This document shows positions 34,850-47,219 of a stretch of DNA of 64,000 nucleotides, piece by piece (the stretch's first letter is position 1; each line of letters starts with the position of its first letter). The translations under genes were made by a program, and so were the position numbers. The notes below the pieces were generated by a model. The model did no database searches and was not told the origin of the DNA. It worked only from the letters and a program-made list of their open reading frames with translations. Source of the stretch: Batillaria attramentaria (Eukaryota; Mollusca; Gastropoda; Batillariidae); contig JACVVK020000088.1 of the NCBI GenBank assembly GCA_018292915.2, positions 851,501-915,500 of the forward strand. The letters are read 5' to 3'.

Positions 34850-36692
34850 AGGGTTTAGCCGGTTGCCAACATTTTTTGCTGCTTTAAAATTATGGGTGAG
34901 TTTGCACGGGGAAGGTTAGACAATAGTTTGTTGTTTATTTACTTGTTTGTTTACAACCAAAATCACGCAAGTTTTAGTGAGCATTTTCCTAGTGACCAAA
35001 TATACAAGGTACATGTACATCTACCAAAGTTTCCGAGGGTATGGCTAGAAATTTGACCGAGTTGTGGATGTTTGAATTGAAGTGTATGTGTGCATTTGCA
35101 CCCACTGCATAGGGTGAAGGTTAAGGATTTTTTGAGTTTGGGTTTTTAGTAGCTGGGTTGTAGGTGCAGAGTGTTAGTGGTCATACCGGCGCACAGTGAG
35201 GGTTAATCAAATCAAAATGGCAGTTTGCATCCATGTTGACTGTGTATTGTTTTTTGCCCAGAGTTTGAAAGACTGTGATATAATAACAGATAAAGTTCTG
35301 CTGTTACATATCGGTAGATGAGGACACTTCTGATCGAGAATGCAGTTCATAGTTTTTGCTCCTGTCGGCTGCTGTTACTTGTGCTGAAAGAGTCACTGCT
35401 GTACATTAGTTTTGGCATCATGGTACACAGGTTTCAAAGTCTGGCTAGCAAGTCACATGAAATCATTGTGTTCATGAACTTGCCACAGAAGTCAACTGTT
35501 CTTTCAGAGGGGATAAAGAATTGCTCATTGCACCTTTTGCAGTAGGGGTTCCTTCTGCAAAATCCACCATTTTTTTGTCCAACGAACCATGGTCAGTAGA
35601 CTAAGCTCATTAGAGATTTTGATATGTATATGCATACTGTGAAACATGGTACACAGCATACCAGGTCTGTAATATGATACATAGCTCATTTTAGCATTAC
35701 TGTTCATAATCTGTTAATTTCTGTGTTTCAAAGTTTAAGGTGTCCTCGGCAGTGACATGAATTGTGTTTTCACGCTCATGCAGAGTGAGTATGGTTTGTG
35801 GCAGTCTCACAAAGAAAGATGTGCGTGTGACTTTGGAGTTATGTTGATGTAGGATGGTAAGAGTGTAGACCTACCTCTCTTGCTGCCATTCAGCTCACAG
35901 ATGTGTACTCCGTACAAACACCTGTATTGTTGAATCTTATTAAAGTTTCTTGTGTGTCTGTCTGACATTGTGAAGAGACTTTATGGTCATGTGTGTGTGA
36001 GTGCATTGTCTCAAACTTTTAACCCATACAACAGACCTTGATTAATGCCCTGCAATGATTACATTGCCCTGTAAGTGGCGGAGGTAATAGTACAGGCTTG
36101 ACGGGCATTACAACACATTATTTCCTGTTAGATGCAACCCATTTAGATTTGTAGAAACCAATGTGTTTGTTTTTGTTTTTTTTCTGAGAAGAAAGCTCAC
36201 AGGGAACACCACATCATGAAAACCTAGCAAGTCCCACAAGACACATGAGTTGCACTTTGGGGCATTTTTTATGTCAGCACATTAATGTTTAGCAATAAGA
36301 ACACAAATACTAGGTCAAATCAGGGAGACATTACTGCAACAATAGCAGCATGAGTAATTTATCAGTTCAGTGAGCATTGAATTTTGCTATTTTAAACTGG
36401 ATACTTGATTTTGCCTATTGGTATAGCCTTCACTCCAGTGATAACGCAGAATGCTGTGTGTTTGGTGGTGGTGGGTGGTGTCGTGTGGCCACACACTGAA
36501 CGAGTATGAGCTGGGATGACATACGCATTCAGCAAACCATTTGAATATAACTTTCAATGACCTTTCGGTCAGCTAGAACAATGCATTTCTTCTTCACACA
36601 GTGTATTTTTTTTCCCGATTCTGGAAAAACAGAAGTTACCACTGCCTTTATACGGTCGTCGAAAACACCTTAGTCAAGGGCTTTCACAAACT
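34850..36692. other. Intergenic, nothing recognised
   Basis: Scanned on both strands. Only short frames without splice context. ATTAAA near 35940 and (TG)n-rich bits. This is the 3' flank of the SRCR/ZP gene. Confidence 0.3.
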
Positions 36693-39600
36693 TTAGCTTG
36701 GCGGTGTGCCTTTTGGCATGTAGTGAAATTGCTGATGTTCGGCATTGTTATCCTGCTCCATTTCTGCAGAAGTAGCACCACCCAACAAAAGTCCACCAGG
36801 CATCAGCAACAGTGGCCCCACCTGCACATGGTGCTTCTCCATGAAGGTGGCAGGCTGGTCTCGGCGGATGCCACTACCGATCACACAACCTTGCTGACAG
36901 CGTGAACTGGGATCTGACGAGTTGCAGACCAGCACGTCACAATGCAAGAACACAGCTCCTTCCTGGCCGACAAACTTGAAAGCCTGTATCTGTAGTACGT
37001 CGTCAGAACCAGTTCGATTCTCCTGCAGTGTACTATCCAGTAGGCACCTGTGACATCGCGGTGTTGCATTTTAAACGTTTGGTTGAAAAAAACAAACACC
37101 ACCCCCCACCCCCACAAGTTAACTTTAACAAGCCCACAGATAGACCTTCACTGTTTAAAATGACAAAGGCGTAATCTGATTTATCCTAGGTGCAAAATTA
37201 TCTCTCTTTGTAGACTGATAAAATTTCAAAATGTCAGTCTACTAATCAGTCATGTCACGAGAATGCCGAGCTTTCTGGGTCACCACATTCCTGTCAAGTG
37301 ACACCCAGTACAGAGGTTTAAGAGCTCACCAGCACAGTACTTGCAGCGTCTTGCCAAAAACACTTTGGCTCCCTTGTGTAACAAAGGGTGTCTATGTACT
37401 AACCCTCCGTCGTCTGTCTGTGTGTGAGTGTGTGTGTCTGTTTGTCCGCAGTAACTGTATAGAAACCTAAACATTGGCATTTTCTCAGAATCTACAAATA
37501 TCAGAACTGCTGTTGAGGACAATAAACATTTCCTGTTTGTATGTCCATTCTACACAAATGTTAGAGTTAGAGTTCTCGGTGATTCTTTTGATTTGCATCA
37601 TTTCTGTAACCAAACCATGGCGATTTTGAACACAAATTGAATTTGAACGCATTATCTCATTGGCAAGGTTCGTTTTTCATGCGATGAAACTGAGAAATAG
37701 CTTTCAGGGAGTAACATAATTTCAGACGATGATTTTAAACATTTTATTGCTTCCTGCTCTGGTCTGCAAATACCTTGTAACAGCCTCTGGGAAAAAAATT
37801 ACAACAATAACAAAAACGTGTTACAATCTGACAGAGGGCCGATGGCCAAAACCCCCCTGTTTTCGGTGTGAATGTAGGAGTGAGCATGTCAGTGGCTCGC
37901 TCCGCGCGTGTGTGTGTGAGTGTGTGTGTGTGCGCGCGCGCCTGCTTGTGTGTGTGTGTGTGTGTACGCATGCACACTAGTGTGTGTGTGCATTATTATT
38001 GCCCATAAGTTCATTTTTCTGAATGGAGAAATAAACATCCTGTTCTAGTTTGTGCGACAGTTGTTAAGCGAGTTCGTGTAAACACTGAAATTGTTCATGC
38101 AAAAATGTTCTTTGAGTTTTTAAAGTGTGTTCAGACCTTTCATTGGACAAAATGTCAGTGAAATAAAAAGTTCTGAATTCTGAGTACAAATATCAGAGGC
38201 ACCAAACTTGGCATGCTGATAGAGAGTCCTAAGACCTTTCAAAATATATCATTTTGAATGACCTTTACTCAAGGTCAAGGTGACTAACGCGGTCTGTTTG
38301 AAAATTTTACATTGGCATTTTCTTGGAATCTACAAACACCAGACAAAAAAACTTTACATGATGATAGACATTGATTAGAACTTTACAGATCATACACATG
38401 TATTCAATGGCCTTGTGTCAAGGTCAAGGCCGTACAAGCTATTTTCCACATTTCCGCAGTAAACCTTAACATTGGCAAACAGCAGAGGCACCAAACCTGG
38501 CATGCTGATAGACAGCAATAATATATAGGGGAAGTAGGGGATATATATATATATATATCATTGTGAATGACCTTGACTCAAGGTCAAGGTCACCAAAGCA
38601 GTCTGTTTGAAAATTTTACACTGGCATTTTCTTGCCAGTGGAATCTACAAACACCAGAGACTTTAAATATTGCATGATGATAGACGTTGATAAGAACTTT
38701 ACAAACATACATATATTCAATGGCCTTGTGTCAAGGTCAAGGCCATACAAGCTATTTCCCGCATTTCTGCAGTAAACCTTAACATTGGCATTTTCTCAGA
38801 ATCTACAAACAGTACAGGCACCAAACCTGGCATGCTGATAGACAGCCATAAGACCTTTCAAAATATATCATTTTGAATGACCTTTACTCAAGGTCAAGGT
38901 CACTAACGTGGTCTGAAAATTTTACGTTGGCATTTTCTTTGAATCTACAAACACCAGAGATTTTAAACTTTGCATGATGATAGACATTGATAAGAACTTT
39001 TTGTCAAGGTCAAGGTCGTACAAGCTATTTTTGTGAAACCTTAACATTGGCATTTTCTCAGAATCTACAAACAGCAGAGGTGCCAAACCTGGCGTGCTAA
39101 TAGGCATTGATAAGACCTATGCGTGCATACCACTTTGAATGACCTTGACTCAAGGTCAAGGTCATTTAAGCTGTCGTGAATTTCAGTATACCATTTTCGG
39201 AGAAACTACAAATACTAGAGGCGTCAAACTTGGCATAAGGATGAGACACTGATGAGATCTCATTTGAATGACCATGACCCAAGGTCAAGGCCATACAAAC
39301 AGTTTTGGGGAAAACTGTGATATTGCCAGGAACTAAGAAACACCAGAGACACCTTACTTGGCTTGATGATAGATACTGATAAGATTTTTTACATACTCTT
39401 TTGAATGACCTTGACCCATGTCACAAGGGAGCCATGGAGGCTGCTGCCTCTCTAGTTAATGGTGGGGGTGGGGGCATTTTCGCCTGAGTTGCTTGTCGTC
39501 AGGTAGACCTTAGTCCGCGTGCTCACTTACCCGTCTTGAATGAGGTGATACTGGCTGGCAGGATCGCCCGTGTCCGGGGTAGACGTGGCCTGGCAGTTGG

Positions 39601-41541
39601 TGGCAAAGGCCTGGAGGTCCGGGTGACTCTCATTGAGCGCTAGTCGCACAGTGAGTGGCGCCCCTGGATCCACAACAAGCGCGGGCCCGCCTGGCTTGTA
39701 CACGTGACCCCCGTGCTCCAGCTCGAGGCTAACATCGCACAGAAACTAAGAGTCAGAAATTTAACTGAATCTCTCTCTCTCTCTCTCTCTCTCTGTTCAT
39801 TCGGGCCGATCGTATGGGGTTCTGCCCAGTGTATCCCCCCCCTCCCCCCCTCTTCTGCTTTGGAAATGTTCAGCCCGAAAAAAATCGAAAATACACTGAT
39901 GTAAATCTTAAGTTCCGGAAACTTGAGTAGCTGAGCTGACCCTTCGCACCACTGACGTGACTGCAATATGTCCAGTGCGTAAGAGAATGCGTGTGATTCA
40001 CGAGAGAGTGCGTGTTGGGTTCGGCCATTGTCACTGAAGTTGAGCCTGTTCAACAAATTGGGTAAACCACCTAGTATAAAATAAACAGTTATTATTATCC
40101 TTATTACTCTCTCTCTCTCTCTCTCTCTGTCTGTCTTTGTCTCTCTCTCTCAGGGCTCTATCCTTGGCCCAATTTTCGTTGTTTTTTTAAATCATAAATG
40201 ATATGCCCCTCTCACTCTCTAACCCTAATGTAACCTGTGATATGTTTGCTGACGACTCCACGCTCCATGCGTCGGATGCACACGAGTTCAAAGTAAACGA
40301 AGTATTGCAGCAGAGTCTCACTGAAGTCTCCCAGTGGTGTAAGGTCAACCACATGGTAATTAGTACCACCAAAACCAAAAGCATGCTCATAACAACGCGC
40401 CAAAAACAACAACGCAAACTTTCTCCTCTGCGGTTGTCAGCTGGATCAGAGTCCATCGAGCAAGTCTCAAACCACCGTCTACTAGGTGTCATAATTGACG
40501 ACCAACTAAAGTAGGAAACGCATGTTGATGGTCTCTGTAAATTATTATCAACAAATCTATTCTTGCTATCTAAACTCAGTAGCTTAGTTAGTCATGACAC
40601 CTGCAAGCTATTCTTTCATGCTCATGTGCAAAGTCACCTGGATTTTGCGTCTACTCTGTGGGACGAGTGCAGCGAAAATCAATTCAAAAAGGTAAACTCC
40701 ATTCACCGGCGCGCTGTCAAACTCTTACACTCGGGTAATTCTAGTACTGACCAAAAGTTCAAAATCCTCAAACTTCTTCCCCTAAAACAGCATCTGGAAT
40801 TTAGCAAATGCTTACTAATGCACAAATTGTCTACTGCAAAGCCCCAGCATATCTTCATCAACTGTTTAATTTCAAACATGATAAACAACACGAGGAACAG
40901 TCTGCTCCCAGTGCCTCGGCCAAGGGTTGATATCTACAAATGTAGCCTGTCTTTCTCAGGGGCATCCATATGGAACTCTTTTCCAACGAGTATCCAAAAC
41001 ATTTCCAAATTCACTGACTTCAAACAAATTCTACACGACACGCTCATCTGACCATATTGGTAGAAATGTGTTATATACATGTTTTCAAATGTTAGTGACG
41101 ACTTTGAAGTTCTTACTTGGCATGGGGAGCCGGGGTGGTCGAATGGTAGAGCGTTGGACTTCTAATGCTCGGGTCGTGAGTTCGATCCCGGCTGGGGCCA
41201 AATATTTGTGCTGGCTTTTTTCATCGTTGCCCCGTCTTTGATATCACCCCCAAACACCCACTCTTACTTGGCATACAGCCAATATCATCGACAAATGCCA
41301 CGTATGTTTTGACTGTTTATCGTGTCTACTTTTCTCTTCTTCGTTTCCTTTAGATAGTTAAAACTTTTGTCTTTTTTTTTCTCTCCCCCCCTCCCCCCCC
41401 CCCTTGTTTTGATGTTGTCTTTTTACCCTTTAACGTAGAATAGCAGGACAGCTTGTAAGACAGGCAGTAATGCCTAAATGCTCTATCCTGAATAAAAAAC
41501 GTTTCATCATCATCATCATCTCTCTCCCTCTCTCTCTCTCG

Positions 41542-41597
<56 letters not shown>

Positions 41598-43929
41598 TTC
41601 CGTCGCCGCCCAAATTCTTGCATTTGTATCGAAGCAGTTCTGCTGCCCAACCTCAATGAGAAATTGCCGTCCGTGCTCTGGAGAAACCGCAGCTGCTCAG
41701 AGTGCACATGGTACATCTCATCCACATGAACCCGTCGTGGATACCGACAGTGCACTGTGATGTTCAGTTTACGCACGGGCGACACGACGCCCGCCACGCT
41801 TATCCTTCGTGATGTCAAGTGATTCTCGTACACCCAGTCTTCACCGTCGTCCTGGCAGTGAGGAATAAACATAAGGTTAATAAGGTTTAAACATATGACA
41901 GGCCCTCTTCAGTCCCCTCCCACCACCATCACCAGCAACAACAAACATGCACACAAAAACCCAAATGGTAAACTGGCCTTCAACAGATGAGTTGGTATCA
42001 GTTGTCAGTTAACTCAGTCCGCAGACCGGCGACGCGTTTGTCATTTCTAGTGATTCTTGTCAGTGCAGACTGAAGTCCATTGCTCGAGTCTGTATCGTGT
42101 GCATGAAGGAGTTCAAGCACTTCCATGCAGCGGATGCTCGTCGTAGTACAATATTGGAACCTGCAGTGATGTTTAAAGTGCGGGACTGATCTTGACAGTG
42201 TCTGTGGCTGTGCACTTCAGTGGCCAAATATACAGTATATATACACTGTATGTTCAGTCTAGGTGCAAGTTCGTCCTGTTTGTATGTAGCAGGACTTAGG
42301 AGGAGAACGAAAGGCGCTGATCCAAGTGACACTGACCTTTCTGACAGTGCCACAGCCGTGTAGTGGGAGCGTCAACACTATGTGTGACGGCGTATCGCGG
42401 GCGACACACCCCGGCCCGTCCAGCTGCAGGTACTCGGCCCGAAGTCCCGCCAACCCCGTCTTGTCCAGGCTCACCGTTATCGAGTCGCTCGTGCACAAAA
42501 TGCTGGCGTATGGCGCTGTGACATGCAGTCAAAACAGATACGGTGTCTTGTAAGCGGATCAGACTGGAAACGGTGGGATTCAGTTTTGCAACGACCAACT
42601 TAAACCCGGTCTCCTTGGGGGGACATCTTGACCAACGCATTTGGCTAGTTGCTATTATCCCATATTTGCCCGCTGAGCCTTCAGTGCACATTGAAGGGCT
42701 TCAGCAACCCTCGGATCAAGGGTGAAATTTTTCCTCAAAAGAGGGCAAGTGCTTTGAGCACGATGTTACGGGCCCCGTAAACGTCCCTGTGACAGACACT
42801 CATGGTGGCACAATTCAAAGATCTCTTTAGCACCGAAGTCTTGTTGCTACTGTTTACAGACTCCGTACGTGTGACGTGTACTTTTCATCAGTGATCTCTA
42901 CCCTGATGTTGTCCGGCTCGGGCCAAATCAGTATTTGTGCTGGCCTTTCCTCGTTGCCGCCCCGTCTTTTTTATCACCCATACGTGGTGGAAAAGGACAT
43001 TAAACTCCCGAACCATCCCCCCCCCCCCCCACCACCTTGATGTTGGATTCTCCTACCCTGTTTAACAGCTTTTGTGAAAAATCAAAATGGCGGTAGATCC
43101 TCAGCCATGTGTCAGTGGGTTTGTGGGTATCACCAAAGACCGTAGGTGAACAGACCTATATCAAATCTCTCTTTGTCTTGCAATACATAGCAGTGAGCAG
43201 TTTTTTTGTTTTGTTTTTTTCTTCATTTTATTTTGTCTGTTTTTGTTGTTATTGTTGCCGGTTCTCTCCTCTCCAAGTTCTACCAATGTCACTAGATCCT
43301 CTACGGCCTCGACCGATTAGCCACGTGACTGGGGGTGGGGTCGGGGGGGGGGAGAGAGACAGAGGGTGGGTGGGTGGGTGTTTAGGAGTTTAACGTCCTT
43401 TTCCACCACATAAGGGTGATATGAAAGACGGGGCAACGAGAAAAAGGCCAGCACAAATATTTGGCCCCAGCCGGGATTGGAACTCTCGACCCGAGCATTG
43501 AAAGTCTAACGCTCTACCATTTGGCCACCCTGGCTCCCCAGAGAGAGAGAGAGAGAGAGACGTCAGTTCCGTGAACTAAACATTTGACGTCAGCCTCAGG
43601 CAGGTCGTCATCACAGACGTAAAGAGATAGACGCACCGCCGCACGCTGCCACCGCTGCTTGCGAGTGTCGCTATCGCGGCCATCTTACTAATACCAGAAC
43701 TCAGAGGCTCGTTCGAAATACAAAGTTCTTTAGAAAGACGTCATCAGAAATGTGACGTAAGATAAAGCGGACCAATGCTATGCGCGCTATGTAAACAGCT
43801 GATAGCGTCTGGCCAATGCTATGCGCGCTATGTAAACAGCTGGCACTTCCAGGTACTAGCAACATGGCGCGCGGCGGCGTCACTTTTCCGGCACCGCGGT
43901 GTGTATATCTCTTTACGTCTGTGGTCGTC

Positions 43930-43968
<39 letters not shown>

Positions 43969-46900
43969 TGACGTCAATTCCGTGAACAAAACATTTGACG
44001 TCAGCCTCTAGCACTGAGATCGTCTGAGGATGCTTTTTTGTGTCTTTTGATTTCCCTGTTGGCTTTGTGACTTCCCCCCCGTCTTTGATATCACCCTATG
44101 TGGTGAAAAAAGGACGTTAAACCCCCAAACACCTACCTACCCTTGTGACTTCCCCGATTGAATTTTTTTTTCACATGAAATCTGGAAGACCTAGAGGGCT
44201 GGTGAAATGTCGGAGGCAGTGACGATACTTGCTGATTTTGTCTGTGAACTAAGCGTTTGACGTCAGCCTCACACTGGTGGTATAACAGATGATGCTTGTG
44301 CATGTCTTGTGATTTCCCTGTTGCTTTTGTGAGTTCCCTGATTGAATTAATTTTTACATAAAATCTGGAAGATCGAGAGGGCTGGTGAAACGTGGACTAG
44401 AATACCATGGATTGTACTTATGAAATCGCAAATTTGGAACTCTTTTGACCGGTGCTTCTCGCAGAAACTTGAAAAAGCTAGAAAAGGAAACGGTAATGAC
44501 TGCGAAGTGGTTACAAGTTAAGCAAATAAAAGCGACATAAAAGGGACAGAAACCACTTAACTTTTACAAAGGACGGCACAGGTCAACGTTTCGGCTTTCG
44601 CCTTCTTCAGGACATAAACAAATGGGACATAAAGAAACGGAAACGGTAATGACTGCGAAGTGGTTACAAGTTAAGCAAATAAAAGCGACACAAAAGGGAC
44701 AGAAACCACGTAACTTTGACAAAGGACGGCACAGGTCGACGTTTCGGCTTACGCCTTCTTCAGGACATAAACAAATGGGACATAACTTCAACAAACAAGC
44801 AAAAGGTAACTCTGCGGACGTACTGACATACACGGCGCGGAAAAAAAAAAAAAAACGGTGGGCGAGAAAAGGACCAGAAAAAATAGTAAAATTATCACAA
44901 CACCCATCCTTAGGTGACAGAAGACCATGGACTGTGTGTGAAAAAAAAAAAGGTTGGGCAGAAAAGAACAAAAAAGAATAGTGAAAATTAGCAATCACAA
45001 CACCCATCCTTTGGTGACACAGGACCATGGATTGTGTGTGAAAAAAGTTCAGAGGGTTATGTTACGGCTTTTCGTTCAAACCACCCGGGGCCTGACTTCC
45101 CAGGCGCTGAATAATGTGTGACTCCATGTCGCGTCTGTCTGTGGCGTCACCGTGCATAAGCCACAGGCCAGTTACTGTCATATTTAAGATGGAGTGGCCT
45201 GCAGAATTGAAATGCACGGCAACGGGTTTTATTCTGTTGTGTCTGGTGTCGGCGATATGTTCAGCAAAGCGTGTTGCCAGGCTACGTCCAGTTTCCCCAA
45301 CATACAGTTTGTGACATGCGGTACAGATGATGGCGTATATGAGGTTTGTACTGTCGCATGTGAAGTGGCGTTTGATGGTCATTTTTCCTTTGGGGCCCTT
45401 GACAGAAGTCACTGTTGAGACATGGCAGCAAGTTTTGCAATTTTGTTTTTTGCATGGAGTTGTACCAGGGGGTAGGGGTTGGTGGGGCCTGACATTGGCG
45501 CGAACCAGAAGGTCTCGTAAGTTGAACGATTAATAAATAAATGGGACATAACTTCAACAAACAAATAAAAGGTAACTCTTCGGACGTACTGAATAGACTC
45601 CAGAGTGCAGTCCCTTTCCGGCCGGCGAGGCGTGAAAATGTGACTGCTTACACCCAGCGCCATTTTCAAAAATGGCGAATTTTTTTTAGAAAAGCAGAGA
45701 CTTGTGTGTCATATGATTCGATTTGAAACGAAGTCTTGAATATCCGAGCACTTTTCGTTTGGGCAAAATCTTTGCCAGCGGACAATTATTGGTGCGCTTT
45801 GATGGCACTGTTTACGTGGTACACTGATCCAACAGGATGTGAGTAAACGGCAAGGGGGTTGCACTCTGACAGGCCAAGGTGTAGACTCCAGAGTGCAGTC
45901 CCTTTTCGGCGGGGCGTGAAAATGTGACTGCTTACACCCAGCGCCATTTTCAAAAATGGCGAATTTTTTTTTAGAAAAGCGAAGACTTGTATGTCATATG
46001 AATCGATTTGAAAGGAAGTCTTGAATATCCGAGCACTTTTCGTTTGGGCAAAATCTTTGCCAGCGGACAATTATTGTTGCGCTTTGATGGCACTGTCTAC
46101 GTGGTACACTGATCCAACAGGATGTGAGTAAACGACAAGGGGGTTGCACTCTGACAGGCCAAGGTGTTGCACTCTGCAGGCAAGTATTATTGCACGGTGC
46201 AGACGATCACGTACCTGCCTTGTGGTGGAATAAGAGACGATTACAAAAGCATACACACCCGTGCTCTAGGACTGAATGTAATAATAGATCTGTCTATTCA
46301 GACAGAGACATGTTATGTATGTCTCTGATTCAGAAACACGCCTACTTTCACTCTGAAGACAGCCTGCCATCACTTGCGCCATTGAGGATCCCTCTGGGTT
46401 CAAAGCTGGTCAAGGATGACATAGTTCGCGACCTTGTGTTTGAGAGCACCGAGACAATTTAGGCCCGTCACGGTAGCGCAGTGAGCGCCATTTCCCCACT
46501 GTGCACAGAGGTACTTTCCACTGAAAGACTCTGTGCCCCAGAGAGTGGCCAAGGTGTTGCACTCTACAGGCAAGTATTATTGCACGGTGCAGACGATCAC
46601 GTACCTGCCTTGTGGTGGAATAAGAGACGATTACAAAAACATACACACCCGTGCTCTAGGACTGAATGTAATAATAGATCTGTCCATTCAGACAGAGACA
46701 TGTTATGTATGTCTCCGATTCAGAAACACGCCTACTTTCACTCTGAAGACAGCCTGCCATCACTTGCGCCGTTGAGGATGCCTCTGGGTTCAAAGCTGGT
46801 CAAGGATGACAGTGCGCGACCTTGTGTTTGAGAGCACCGAGACAATTTAGGCCAATCACGGTAGCGCAGTGAGCGCCATTTCCCCACTGTGCACAGAGGT

Positions 46901-47185
46901 ACTTTCCACTGAAAGACTCTGTGCCCCAGAGAGTGCGTACTGACATACACGGCGCGGGAAAAAAAAAAAAAAAAAAACGGTGGGCGAGAAAAGGACCAGA
47001 AAAAATAGTAAAAAAGATGGTGACAAAAGACCATGGACTGTGTGTGAAAAAAAAATTTAAAAAAATGTGGGGCAGAAAAGAACAAAAAAGAAAGGTAGGT
47101 CTGGAGAATATGACTGCCCATTTTATCTCAAAGTAAAAAGGCCTCCAACGAGGTGGTTTAGGAGATAGCCATTATTACATCCGTC

Positions 47186-47219
<34 letters not shown>

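Noticed and set aside
44564..45028. 154-codon minus frame and a 119-codon plus frame
   Set aside because: They lie in Penelope-like terminal repeats and 3' untranslated sequence with A-runs.
46124..46831. Two similar frames of about 110 codons
   Set aside because: They are the two copies of a 390-base tandem duplication in a repeat; no protein family seen.
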